From positions 1 through 36,291 of the forward strand of contig JAMQCK010000220.1 of the NCBI GenBank assembly GCA_024196135.1: a stretch of DNA of 36,291 bases, given 5' to 3'. This DNA comes from Pleurotus ostreatus/Saccharomyces cerevisiae fusant. Its lineage: Eukaryota > Opisthokonta. The notes beneath the pieces are model-generated. The model did no database searches. It was given only the letters and a program-made list of their open reading frames with translations, and had not been told where the DNA came from. Positions 1 to 11,998 of the stretch are shown one piece after another. How positions within the stretch are numbered: position 1 is the first letter of the stretch; each line of letters starts with the position of its first letter. The translations under genes and the position numbers were made by a program.

Positions 1-584
1 CTAGTGCAGCTCCGTAGTGAGTTTCTCGCAGGACTGCGGGGTACTATGCCGCGTTTGGAACGGACATGGGACAAGGAGTTCATACAGTGCGTTGTGGCAG
101 GTCCGCCCGCCGCTATCGCCTCCTTCGCCCGTTTCGTCCACCGCGCTTTCCTGCGTGTTACCGCTACGCCATTGCTATTACCGTCAATTGCGTGCGTTGG
201 ATTCGCTGTTTCTGCCGCATCATCTTCGCTTACGTGAGACCCCAGGGACGATTGACCGTGGACTGGGATATCAGAGCGCATGCGATCATGATGTTCTGCC
301 GAGTAGACATTCGCTCGCAGTCTACTAGGGCGGATAGGGCTGGCTCTGTTTAGGGCCCTCGCCCGAGAAACTATCTACCTACCTACCTACCTACCTAACT
401 TACATCCGAGACCGGCATGCTGACCTGGGACCTGGCGCCCAGGGGTAAAAAGCGGGGGCGGCTAGTGACTCGGTATATGAAATTCGAGCGAAAGTCAAAC
501 GACTTCTCCTGCGCGACTTTACGCCAAAAAGCATATACACGAGCAGTGACGTGAGTCAAAAAGAAAACTGGCGTCCGCTTCAAT
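1..584. other. Non-coding left edge with a CTAC microsatellite
   Basis: No supported gene. Open frames of up to about 100 codons exist near 17-353, but they lack splice structure and recognisable motifs. A short (CTAC)n microsatellite of five to six units lies at 375-397. The stretch 558-568 is the A-rich complement of a T-rich run that probably terminates the tRNA gene on the minus strand. Confidence 0.5.
558..568 (-). terminator. Probable Pol III terminator of the tRNA-Glu gene
   Basis: On the minus strand this reads TTTTC followed by TTTTT, about 16 nt beyond the tRNA 3' end. T runs of four or more are the standard RNA polymerase III stop signal. The next gene on this strand is distant, so the run has no other evident purpose. 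Confidence 0.6.
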
Positions 585-662
585 TCGGATACGGGGAATC
601 GAACCCCGAGCTGCCGCGCACTACGTGAGAGGCGGCAATGTTGGCCGTTACACCATATCCGA
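585..662 (-). tRNA. tRNA-Glu (anticodon CTC) with a 7-nt intron
   Basis: Read on the minus strand, the ends pair as a perfect 7-bp acceptor stem (TCGGATA with TATCCGA). The D-arm core GTGTAACGGCC, the T arm CGGGG-TTCGATT-CCCCG and a four-base variable loop are all present. The anticodon stem is GCCGC/GCGGC. The loop reads C-T-CTC-A, which gives anticodon CTC at 629-627 and decodes GAG. Seven extra bases (CGTAGTG, 625-619) sit directly after position 37, the canonical site for nuclear tRNA introns; removing them leaves a normal 7-base loop and a 71-nt tRNA plus discriminator A. The B box is at 595-605. A T-rich Pol III terminator follows about 16 bases downstream. The fold is strong; the intron rests on position and pairing. 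Confidence 0.93.
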
Positions 663-1317
663 CGTTGCGTAAATTGCGCTACTAGTACTAGAGCACCTCT
701 CTACCAGTTCCGCTTCTACCGCATCCCATGGCACCCGCCTCACGTTAAGAGGAGTGAAAGACGGGGGCGCTCGTTCGCCGGGAACGATGTGGCAGGGGGT
801 CACGAGGAGGAGGGACGTGGGCGGGCCCCTCTGTGAGGAAGGGCGTGAGGAAGGGACGAAGAGGAAGGGACGCAATGAAAATAAGCCTCGCACTCTGCTT
901 CATATATGGCCGTTGACCAAGAAGCCGGCAAATATAACGACCAGGGCAGCGACTGCGATATGTATCAACTGCAGGGCCTGTGGGGAGATGATTGGAATAG
1001 GAAAGAAGGGATCGTGGTGCAAGCTGGCACTCAGATGTCCTTCGCTCGAAACGGCCTTCCAGCGAGCCTGACACTAGTGGGACACGAAATCTACCTTTTT
1101 ACACCATCGGGGGAGGGGAAAATACATACCCCTCGTCAAGGTCTTGACACTTGCACGCAGCTGGCAGCAATCGGACAGGCAGGTTTGTCTTGAGTTCATG
1201 GAGGGCGGAATGCATGCTTCATGGGGGATGTACATGTGTATATCATACGTAGGCGCAGCCGTAGTAGCATACGTAGCGGCAAAGAGCAAGAAACAGAAGG
1301 TGCTTGGCGCACAACCA
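663..1317. other. Intergenic region downstream of the ubiquitin-L40 gene
   Basis: No supported gene. It should contain the 3' UTR of the ubiquitin-L40 gene at its right end and the upstream region of the tRNA gene at its left end. A purine-rich plus-strand stretch lies around 790-880. Open frames here are short, overlapping and without recognisable motifs. Confidence 0.5.
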
Positions 1318-3224
<1,907 letters not shown>

Positions 3225-3690
3225 ATGAAGACACACCATCATTCTCCCTCGTTCAATGTGTGCCTCTTCTCTGAGGACCGCCTGCGCGGCGTCCATGACA
3301 GCCTCATCTCCCCCTCCCGCAAGTTCGACGCGCTAGGTAAGGCCCACATGCTCGCGAACCGCATTGACGGACACCGTCACATCCGCGTCCGAGACGATCT
3401 CGAGCTCGCAATAGGACTAGGCCACAGACACGCGCTACCTCTACAAGCGGAGGATCACCTCGCGTTACACGTCCTTCACGACCTTGAAGTCCTTCCTGGA
3501 CGTGAATTACTCTGGGCTCCGCAACATCCTGAAGAAGTACCTCTCGCCAGTCTGCTCGTGCTCAATGTGAGCTGCTGTCCGAACCCCCTTGGGCAGGTGC
3601 GACCAGCTCACGTATGACGATCTTCCTGCCTGTACTTCGGAACATGCGTCCCCACCCTGGCACCCCGCGCACGCATTGCCCATCCTCGAC
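3225..3690 (+). pseudogene. SPX-domain gene remnant
   Basis: The recognisable part is the C-terminal helix pair of an SPX domain, the inositol-pyrophosphate/phosphate-sensing domain of fungal phosphate transporters, VTC and PHO81/SYG1 proteins. Around 3440-3536 the frame reads KRRITSRYTSFTTLKSFL followed by DVNYSGLRNILKK, matching the family pattern of a LKSF helix and then an N-Y-x-G-x-x-K-I-L-K-K core. A plausible 60-nt intron (3537-3596, GTACCT to GGGCAG) joins this to CDQLTYDD, as in the usual KKYDKVTYSDL. Upstream, the frame needed for the rest of the domain changes and no start or first SPX helix is visible. Downstream it meets a stop near 3740, with an isolated hydrophobic stretch FAVFAAGAPVAILVIAF in another frame at about 3708-3760. 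I read it as a decayed fragment; which SPX family it came from is unknown. Confidence 0.45.
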
Positions 3691-3861
3691 GCCCTCCATC
3701 GTTCGCCGTATTCGCGGCCGGCGCCCCCGTGGCCATTCTCGTGATTGCATTTCTCGGCGGACGCGTCGCAGAGGAATCGCGAAGCGCGTATCCTCACAGC
3801 GCGGCGTGCGGACCATTTTGTCGACGCGCTCGAAGGTCCCGAACCTGCTCAATGAGTCTTA

Positions 3862-4614
3862 ATGCGCCGATGTAGGGCGGCAGCGCGGAGGTTAGTTGCA
3901 TAGGAGTAGGTTGGGGAGATGCCCGGGCCAGCGACGTGAACGCGTGCATCACGCCCCACATCCGACACTCGCCTCAGAATTGGCGAGAACACAGTTAGAA
4001 CACAATTCGTAGATTTGAACATCAGTGACAATATGATTGTGCAGTGCAGTGTGGGAATGCCCGGAAAACCAAGCAAGGTCCCGGCCGGGCGCAGCCGGCG
4101 TTCCTCTAGTCAGTATAGAGGGCTGCTTTTGAATCCAATCTGCCTCGAATCAGTACGAGACATCTGTGCGCCACGCCTGAAAATTTGTTATGCGACCGCC
4201 TACCGCATTGGTTATGAGTATAGCACATTCAAGTCGCGCACTCATGCTCAATTCTCATTTCGCAAAGAGGCAGATAGACATTGAGGTCACATTCTACGCG
4301 CCTTGCCTCAAATTCGCGACCTGAATCGCAGGCCAATGGGCATATCCCATAGCACGAGAACGCCGTCGCGTAGTGTGTCGCCAAGGCCGTGTCCGCTACA
4401 TCCCAGACCGCCTCTGTCCATCTTTGCGGCCACATCCTCCTGGCCCCCCATCTCGGCGTCTACTTTCGCGTCCGCTTCCACGGCCTCTCGTCATCCAGCC
4501 CTCTATCGAATACCACTCCGTAGCGGCATCTATGCACACCTCCCGGGCCTCTTCCATTCATACGACACATGACCCGTACCGAGATGCCAGTATGCCACCC
4601 GCATGTAAGCCACT
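3862..4614. other. Intergenic region with no visible feature
   Basis: No gene, repeat or RNA is supported. The right end should hold the 3' UTR of the universal stress protein gene that ends at 4615 on the minus strand. Confidence 0.45.
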
Positions 4615-7358
4615 CTAGGCATCAAAGTGCCGTCCACGCTTGGGGTCGGCCCGCCGCTTCGCAATTGCTTTGCGGACCTGAGGGAGGAAGTCCTCAGCAA
4701 ATTCTCTTGACTCGAGGGGATCATCGAGAGGTGAGACGGCCAGCCACGCAGACTTAGACATCTGCCTCCCCTCACACAGCCGAAGGAAGATTCTACAGTA
4801 CTCGAACTCACCTTCCGCTCCGGCCTGACCACGATCACCGGCACCGGCGAGTGGGACAGACAGTACTTGCTCACGCTTCCGACTCCCATCGACGACCCGC
4901 CGAGCGCGTTGGTCCATGTGCGTCTGCGAAGGAGGAAGGTCAGCACTGCTGTATCGCCCGGTCGCGTAGTGGCATCGCCGCATTGATCACTGCGCTGTCC
5001 GTCCATCGCCTCGTTCATACATCGCCTCCACCGCGCCTTCTTCCTTGCACCACCGTGGCATGCCTCTTCCTTCACTGCGCCATCCTGCTCCCACCACAGC
5101 GCCACCCTTCCCCCGCACCATTTCCACGACCAATGAAAGAACAGACACTCACTTTCCCCGCGTTCCCACCACTACCGAGTCCGGGCGATAGAGCGCGATG
5201 AGGCGGTCGAGCGTGCTCGTAATAGACCGCGTGGGCACGTATTCGAGGATGAGGGAGAGCTGAACGGTGAGGTCAGCGGTAGGTTCTCATGGACCACAGG
5301 CATGAGTTGACAAGGATATCGCGCTCTCGTGACTCGCGGGCCTTGAGCACGCGTAACTCGTGGACCTACGCCCGCAAGCCTGAAGTGCGTGTACTTCGCA
5401 AACCGAGAGTACGTGCGGCTCACAGGCATGGGATGTGCGTGAGGTTTGGATGTCGACGCTCACCTTCCGCCCCTCATCATACTCCACGCTCTTCGCCTGA
5501 ATCTCCATCATGAGCTGCCGTGCCTCCTCGCGGACCTCGTCGTGGTCTTTCTCTGGTGAGGGGCTTTGGTAAGTATTACCGCTACCGCCAGATTAGGAGG
5601 GACAACTCTGCGCCCAGACAGGGAGCGCCAACTCTACGCTTGAACAAGGAGCTCTGCACCTGAACAGGGTGCCAGAACTGCGCTCGGACGAGGAGCGCCA
5701 AGTCTGCGCCCAGATAACGAGCGACAACTACGTCCAGACAAGAAACGAAAACTCACCCAACACCTCCTCCTCCACGCCCCTGCACACGATCAGCTCGTCT
5801 CCGTCCTGCGCGAGGGTCTGGGGTCATCGTCAGTATGTTGTCGCATAGCTTGCATCCGGTGTTCAGTGTCACGGTTAAGCGGTCTACTGTTGCTCGCGAT
5901 CGGCGAAATTACCGGAGACAAAACGACAATCAAGGCGACGGCAGACACCAAACACCACGCGACGCGGGGATGAAGAAAGGCGAACTCACCTCCAAGCTCC
6001 ATTCCAACGCCTCCCTCCCGCTCTCATCCGCGCTCGCCGCGCAGAGGAAGACGCGCGTCGACCGGGTGCGGGTGTAGCTAGGGGTCTAGTCAGTAAGGGG
6101 TTCTACTGGTGCGTACGCAAGCTCAGCAATGCATCACGCGCGAACGACACAACGCAACAGCCGACCCGGACCAGATAGACAACAAACAGGAAGATAAAAT
6201 CCAACTCACCCCTCGCTCTTCACGCTCAGCGTGAACGAGAACATCGACGCGGCCGGGTTCTCGAAGGTGTCGAAGGAGACCTTGGGCGAGAAGCTCGGCA
6301 GCGCAATTGGCGTGTGGAGGCCGCTGTGGGGGCCGGGCGTTCTGTAAGGTCATTAGTAGCCAGTCGTTGAGCAAGGGTGAGGAAGGGCGATGAGACAGGA
6401 GGCGCGATGGGGGCGAGTACGCGTTGGGTGCGACGAGAACCGTGAAGCCGAAGCTGAAGAAACAGAGGCAGAACAAGGTACTCACCCAGGCGTCAGCCCG
6501 CCATACGCGGACGCGCTTCCCGGCGTCAATCCCCCGGGGGTGCTAAATGTCGGCGTCGGCAGGTTGGAAAGCGTTCCCGGTGCGTGGTGATGCGGGTTGT
6601 GGCTGGAAAGGAGGGTTAGCTTGGGTGTGAGGACGTAGAGAGGTGCGATGGACGGAGAATAAGCGTTGCCTGACTTCATGATTTGCATCGGACTGCGGTG
6701 CCAGTGGACCAATAGGGCGTTCGAAGAAGAGAGACAGGATGTACGAAAGAGAGACGGAAACTCACCCACTCAACCCCAACCCGCTCGACGAGTGTGCGAT
6801 TCCTGCATGATACGTGCCAAGGGTTGACGTGGAAGCGCCTGAGAGGACATTAGCGAATTAATTTCAGGGTTTGGGTGAGCCAAGGACGGTGCCCTTCTGG
6901 CCAAGGTAGGGATTACGAAGGGAGTGGATGGAGGTGCGATCGAAGAAGGGTATACAGTGCGATCAAGTACGTATACTCACCCGGTAGTGTAGCATGAGCG
7001 CCCTCCGGTGAGCTTGGCAGCGGTACGCGCGAGATCATGGGCGAGTCGGAGGGTGATGTTGGAGATGGGGGGCGCGAGGGTGTGTGCTGGGGATGATCGT
7101 TAGCGCACTGGCTCTATGTCCGTGCATCCCCGCTCGTCCTGTGAACGAGATCGCATTGTGGCTGTAGCAATGCACATGGGGTTGGGACGAGGGCACGGGA
7201 GATGTGAAAGGAAGGCAGTCTGGAAGCAAGGGCGTAACGGACAGATGGATGAAGGGTAAAGGGTACAAGGATGTGCGGCTCACCTGGCTCGGCGGTTGGC
7301 TTGGTGTATACTGGCTCGACGGACGTGAGGCCGAGTGCTTAAGTGCGGAGCGCATCAT
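4615..7358 (-). CDS. Universal stress protein (UspA) domain protein, 11 exons
   Basis: Minus-strand exons: 7358-7284, 7086-6981, 6838-6766, 6602-6486, 6341-6210, 6077-5990, 5817-5757, 5552-5464, 5259-5153, 4923-4812, 4677-4615. All are joined by GT-AG introns in consistent phase, giving 1023 nt and 340 aa. Residues 1 to about 140 are Ser/Pro/Gly-rich and disordered. SPKVSFDTFENPAASMFSF introduces the USP domain (about 174-318), which begins TRVFLCAASADES, contains LDRLIALYRPDSVVVGTRGK, and ends SHSPVPVIVVRPERK. The ATP-binding pattern G-x2-G-x9-G-[ST] is present (Gly279 and Gly282, then Gly292-Ser293), so it is likely a nucleotide-binding USP. The tail RADPKRGRHFDA is basic. I start at the first of two adjacent ATGs; only non-ATG triplets extend the frame upstream. 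Introns are 132-229 nt, far longer than in neighbouring genes. Its stress role is inferred from the family. Confidence 0.92.
5320..5366. repeat. Two-unit 24-bp tandem repeat in the next intron
   Basis: On the minus strand a segment containing CACGAGTTACGCG is followed directly by a diverged copy containing CGCGAGTCACGAG. It lies inside the eighth intron (5463-5260) of the universal stress protein gene. Confidence 0.45.
5601..5747. repeat. Degenerate 26-bp minisatellite inside a stress-protein intron
   Basis: About six imperfect units of 22-26 bp start near 5601, 5627, 5649, 5671, 5697 and 5723. Each carries a variant of CAACTCTGCGCCCAGACA followed by AGGAGC. The array fills most of the seventh intron (5756-5553) and does not touch either splice site. 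Confidence 0.65.
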
Positions 7359-7879
7359 AGTGGGAGATTTGTGAGTACGCGTCGTGGTGAGATCGTTCAA
7401 CTTGACCCTGATGCGGGGAGACTGGCGATAGCTGGAGCGCGCTCGGTTGGAGGGGCGGGGGTGTTTGCTCGCGTCTGAGGTACGTCCGGTAAGTGATAGT
7501 CGTATCAGACACCAGCAGGAGGGGTAGCAAGCGGTCTCAGTGAGAAGGAGGAGGAAGACAAGCGCCCAAGACCACGAGTGGCGGAATCAAGCTGGACTGA
7601 TGCCAGCCCACAGCGCCCGACGGTGGGAACCGGGTGAACGGGCCGGGCGTGCGCGGGGGCGGGGTGGCGGTGCTACCCGGGGGTGGCGTCGGCCGCAACG
7701 CCGACCTTGCTATGCTCCAGGTTCCAATGTTACTTCATGGTGGGCTTGACTCTAGCTTCAGCTGTCCTCTACGCTTACACAGACGCTCGTCCGGCCAATT
7801 GTCGTGCTCCTTGATAATCCTGCTGAGTTCACTAGGACTCAAACACAAGCAGCCTACAGTACTAATCGTAACCTATCGC
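7359..7879. other. Upstream region of the stress-protein gene
   Basis: This 521-bp gap holds the promoter of the universal stress protein gene (minus strand) and the 3' UTR of the F-box-like gene that ends at 7880. I see no clear TATA box and no supported ORF. Confidence 0.5.
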
Positions 7880-9830
7880 CTACTCGCCCTCCAACGTCAA
7901 AAGCACCTTTCGTACCTCTAACCACCGGCCCACCGCCCAGTCCCTGGTTTCTGCATCATCCCAGAACCCATCGTTCCACCTCTTATACATGCCCTCCCGC
8001 GGCGGCTGGGACGCGATGCTACACCCTCGTACAAAGACGCGCCGGAGGTACCGAGCGACAGCCATCGAATCCGAGAGCTTCGACTCTGCGAAGTACAACC
8101 GTACGTGCCCCTGCACGCGAGGCTCCTCACCCTTGTCGCCGAGCAAGTCGAGCTTGGGCACCTCCATCGCATCCAGCCGAATGCACAAGCCGCGCAGCAG
8201 CGGGCAGTAATGTGCGAAAGCGGGAAGCACACCCAGCGTCGTGCGCACATTGCGCGTCTCAACATCGAGGTACTCCCGGTTGTCGATCGCGTGCGTATCG
8301 AGGACGAGATATTCGAGCTGGGGCAGCGCCCGCGCGAGCTCGATAAAATCTGCGTCTGCGATATCAAGCCAGCAGTCGATTCCCAGATACGACAGGTTGG
8401 GGTACGTTCGGGCGAGCCGCAGGACGTGCGCGGCGGGCACCGGTCCCCACGACAGCTCAATATCGCAGTCGTGGTAGTAGAGGAGCTGTCGGAGGTGTGC
8501 AGGATCTAAGGCCTGCGCGAGAAGCTCAAGATTTCTGCCGCGGACGTCTAGACCATAATCGGACTCCTCTTCGTAGCACTGGGCGTCGAAGGCAATGACC
8601 TGCAATGGGGTCTGAACGACGTTGAAGAACCTGGATAGCACCGCGGGGCTCTCCAAATCGAGCTTGATGTGCCGCATGGCTTTCGCAAAATGCAGCGATG
8701 GCGAGGGAGGCGCCATCGCGTTGACCGGTGTCCTGCCAATTATATCGAGTTGCGTCTTGGAAAGGGCGTCCACCTCACGAATGAAATTGTCACCGACGAG
8801 GAATTGCAGCGAGTGCAGTGATGGCAACTGGGTGGCGCACTCAATCGTCTCTATGCAGAGGTCGGCAGTTGTGAGAGTTTCCAAAGTCTGTAGTCGGCGC
8901 AGTAACTCGGGAGGTGGATGTGGCATAGCGCGATCCCTGTCCCTCCCTCCTAAGCCCGCACCCCCGCTCCAACACAAAGTCGTAAGGTTAGGGCAGAGAT
9001 ACGGAAGGTCCTGCACCAGCCACTCCGCGTCCTTTGACATCCTGATCGAGAGGGACGTGATGGCCGGGGAGAACAAGACGGGAAAGAGCGCGAGAAATTT
9101 CGGCTCGAACATGATGCAGTCAAGGGTGCGGAGGCGGGGGAAGAGTGTGCGCGCCGGCGTTGCTGAAGATGGCTGCTCGGTCGCTGACGAAGACCGCAGC
9201 CTTGCTGGTGTCCCGTGCTCTCCGTTTTCAGGACAGCTCTTTGCATGTGCCGATATGCTCTCCGCGCCCGCGCCGGCCGTCATCCAGCCCGCATAGCTCG
9301 AGATCTTCTCGAAAGCACCGACGTCAATATCCAGGTCGTAGTAGCTGTCCTGCAGGCCATCCGCCGGGGCTGGATGGAACCCGAAAGTGCCTCCGTTAGG
9401 TTTGTAGAGGTTGAGCTTGGTGATCCGCGATGCATAGGAATGCATCCTGGCCCATCCTTCGGGCCTTATGGGGTTGTCAATAACCTGTCGTTGTGCATGT
9501 CAGTATGAGTATCAGTTTTCTAGATACATAAGAGCAAGAGTATCGACTTCCGCTTGCGGAACGTAACGAGGTGTTGAAGAAGATGGAGATGCAGGGCAGA
9601 CATACCAGTCGCAAATCCCAAGGATGTATTTCCCGGATGCGGTGCTGCGGCAGAGTCTTCAGAAGATAAACCAAACTATCTTGCCACTGCCATAGCGCAT
9701 CCAACGCGACGTCGCAGATGAGGGTGTTGGTTGCTGCGAAGGCGGCCAGGGATCCGTAAGCCTGAGAACGCTGAAGCTCAGCGCAGATGAGGATGACGAT
9801 CTCCGGCAGGTCAAGACATCTCAGAGACAT
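7880..9830 (-). CDS. F-box-like/LRR-like protein, copy 1
   Basis: Two exons on the minus strand, 9830-9606 and 9484-7880, joined by a 121-nt GTATGT...ACAG intron in phase 0, give 609 aa. The N-terminus MSLRCLDLPEIVILIC followed by SLAAFAATN and LDALWQWQ is F-box-like (residues about 5-50), as in substrate adaptors of SCF ubiquitin ligases. The rest is made of leucine-rich segments resembling degenerate LRRs, for example WGPVPAAHVLRLARTYPNLS, YLGIDCWLD and ALPQLEYLVLDTHA, and ends near EGMYKRWNDGFW. It aligns end to end with the plus-strand gene at 13420-15135. A 40-odd-residue Ser/Ala-rich insert (about residues 150-190) is missing from that copy. It is divergent from the zinc-cluster gene at 10279. 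The F-box assignment is by pattern; the substrate is unknown. Confidence 0.88.
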
Positions 9831-10278
9831 TGTTTTGGATAGACTAGTGTAGGAGGAGAAGGGCGGTTAGCCGACGAGAGGACGGTGATGGTGGAAGGCA
9901 GCAAGCGACACGGATGCGTGACGAGTGACAGTGACTCTGGCGCCCAAATTACGGGAAATGCCGAATATGGACTTTCTCCTCGACTCCCATTCCGGCTCGT
10001 GCTCGGCGCCTGTCAAGTGGATGGCTCATTCGCGAATCTAGTCTCGTTTCTACCGATTGCACTGCTCACTTGTCCTCAATAAACGCCCTCGTGTGGGAAG
10101 CTCTCACGCGTCGTGCTTCCTGATTACACGCGATAATCACGTTGGCCTGTCTGCTGGGATCTAAACGTAAGCTCTCCGCACTCTGCTCTCTACCTTCGTC
10201 ATCTACAAAAACTGAAGGTACGTCTGTTTCTCTCATTGCGCTACATAGTCTGCAGCTTCGTCCTCATATAGTGAACCA
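9831..10278. promoter_or_regulatory. Shared divergent promoter, pair A
   Basis: This 448-bp gap separates the start codons of F-box copy 1 (minus) and zinc-cluster copy 1 (plus). A block at 10114-10180 is conserved, in matching orientation, in the promoter of the second pair (13074-13140, minus). Its core is CACGCGA, two variable bases, then ATCACGTT. No convincing TATA box was seen. Confidence 0.6.
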
Positions 10279-11660
10279 ATGGGACGCTTATCGCAAGAAG
10301 AACGTCTCCTTCTCGATGCCCTCATCAAGGAGAACGGCGCGGACAAGGTCAAGGATTACATCTCCCGCGTAAGTAGTCCGACCTGAAAACTTTTTCACAC
10401 TCGAGATGACGTTCTGAATAACCTTTGGCCCCATCCTAGACTTTCACGCCCACCGTCATCAAGATACGGCGCATCACGCCCGAGAATGCGCACGAATGGA
10501 TAGACCTGAGCGCGTTTGCAGCTTGGCTCGTAGATGACTGCCAGCAGCGGCTGCGCGGATCCACGCCTCCCCGGGATCCTGTGCCACCCGACGTAGAGCA
10601 GCGGCCTCCCGATGTGCAGCAGCCGCGCCCTACTGAGGTGCAGCAACCGCGTAACCCTGAGGTGCATCAGTCACGGCCCTCGGTCGATGAGGTGCGCGGA
10701 TCGACGCCTCCTCGGGTTCCTGCGCCTCCCGACGTGGAGCAGCAGCGGCCTCCCGATGTGGAGCAGCCGCGCCCCACTGAGGTGCAGCAACCGCGTACCC
10801 CTGAGGTGCAGCAGCCACGGCCCTCGGTCGGTGAAGTGCGGCAGCCACGACCTACTGAGGTACAGAGCACCGCAAGTCCGCCGTTCCCGCCGCCTTCGAC
10901 GAACAGGCCATTGCAGAAGCGTGTCCGGCTCTTGGACCTTGAAGATATAGCGGCACATCCAGATAGTGACGATCCGCTAGCGACTGGGCCATCTGACGCG
11001 CGAAACGTATGTTGTAATTCTACTATCGTTGGGAGTCGGCAAATTGATCCACGTCGAACAGCGCAAGCGACGGCACACGAGCTTCTTTGACGAAGAGGGC
11101 TTGGCGCAAGCGTCGGGCTCCAATATTGTGGGACCCTCGACGTTCACCGGCCACTCAGGCCCTTCTCAAGACACTGACAGACCGTTCGACGTGGTACGTC
11201 ATCCACCGCCTTTGTATCTTCAGCTCCCTGACGCTTACGACCGTTCCAGCCCTGCTCATACTGCAAGGAGCGCGGAATTCCCTGCATGCCCCAGAAGGAC
11301 GTCTATCGCGCTATGGCCTGTCTCCTGTGCAGCTGCGTGCGCGTCCACTGCTCGCACGTCCCTCCCTCTCGTAGCGGAAAGCCGGCAAATAGGTATCTTC
11401 CTGCCCTCTGCTATATCGGTTGGCCGACTGATGGCATGGAACGCAGGCCCCCGCCAGCAAACGCAAGCAATATGAGAGTCGAATCTATCTTCCGTCGCTT
11501 TGAGGCGGAGAGGGCATTTTCGGGCGGTAGAAGGAGAACCCGTCAGAGCGATGAAGGGCGTGAAAAGGTCGTCAGCTCGGGCCCTTGGCTCTCGAATATG
11601 GGCGCCATTCGGAAGATCAAAATTAACGGTAAAGTAGTTGAGATCGCAAAACCACGCTAA
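10279..11660 (+). CDS. Proline-rich protein with C-terminal Zn2Cys6-like cluster, copy 1
   Basis: Exons 10279-10368, 10440-11006, 11062-11193, 11250-11392, 11447-11660 (phases 0, 0, 0, 2) give 1146 nt and 381 aa. The N-terminus MGRLSQEERLLLDALIKENG is a predicted helix. The next exon has IKIRRITPENAHEWIDLSAF, then a Pro/Gln/Val-rich region (about 68-163) made by a tandem duplication with units like RPPDVEQ and RPTEVQQP. A basic patch RKRRH opens exon 3. Exon 4 carries six cysteines spaced C-x2-C-x6-C-x11-C-x2-C-x6-C (Cys265, 268, 275, 287, 290, 297), within the spacing of fungal Zn2Cys6 clusters. The family usually has this at the N-terminus and more basic, so DNA binding is plausible, not shown. 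A paralogue with the same intron positions lies at 11999-12959. The two genes are tail to tail. Confidence 0.85.
10552..10692 (+). repeat. Tandem coding repeat in zinc-cluster copy 1, unit 1
   Basis: A 141-bp unit begins TGCGCGGATC and ends GGTCGATGAGG. It is followed immediately by a second unit of 144 bp (10693-10836) that differs by scattered substitutions and one extra CAG codon. Each unit contains smaller internal repeats of about 24-27 bp coding RPTEVQQP-like peptides. The duplication keeps the frame. Confidence 0.8.
10693..10836 (+). repeat. Tandem coding repeat in zinc-cluster copy 1, unit 2
   Basis: Second unit of the in-frame duplication described for 10552-10692. A partial third unit (CGGCAGCCACGACCTACTGA) follows it directly. 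Confidence 0.8.
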
Positions 11661-11998
11661 CTCGTGCTGATATGGTTGGTGAGTGTGCTCTTGTGATGCA
11701 CTGTTTTCTCTCTTACTCATTGCATGCAAATAGAGCGGCGGTGTGATTTGGAGGATATCTTCGTATACAAGGTTCGGCTCGAGCTCCCTAGGCTCATCGT
11801 CAGGCTCATGACTCTTGTATATACTCTGCTACAACAGTTCTGTATTAAAACCGCACAAATACTCCATTTTCCCAAACGAAAGGCGCGTCTTTGTCCGAGG
11901 TGTCATCAAAGGGATTGCGCGTGCGTAGGCCGGTTTCTGTCCTTCTTGTCCCTCTCCGTAGCACCTGCAGGCTGCGCAGGACTAGACGGTGCCTCTGT
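11661..11998. other. Centre of the inverted duplication (tail to tail)
   Basis: This 338-bp gap separates the stop codons of the two zinc-cluster genes. An alternative last exon of the minus-strand copy (11964-11829) would lie here. I saw no transposon signature or perfect palindrome at the centre. Confidence 0.45.

Noticed and set aside
7359..7400. Upstream extension of the stress-protein first exon (frame open to 7400)
   Set aside because: The extension begins with TTG, not ATG; the first ATG in frame is at 7358.
7880..9445. F-box copy 1 as a single-exon 521-codon gene
   Set aside because: Copy 2 shows the F-box N-terminus belongs to the same protein, and a phase-0 intron (9605-9485) joins it cleanly.
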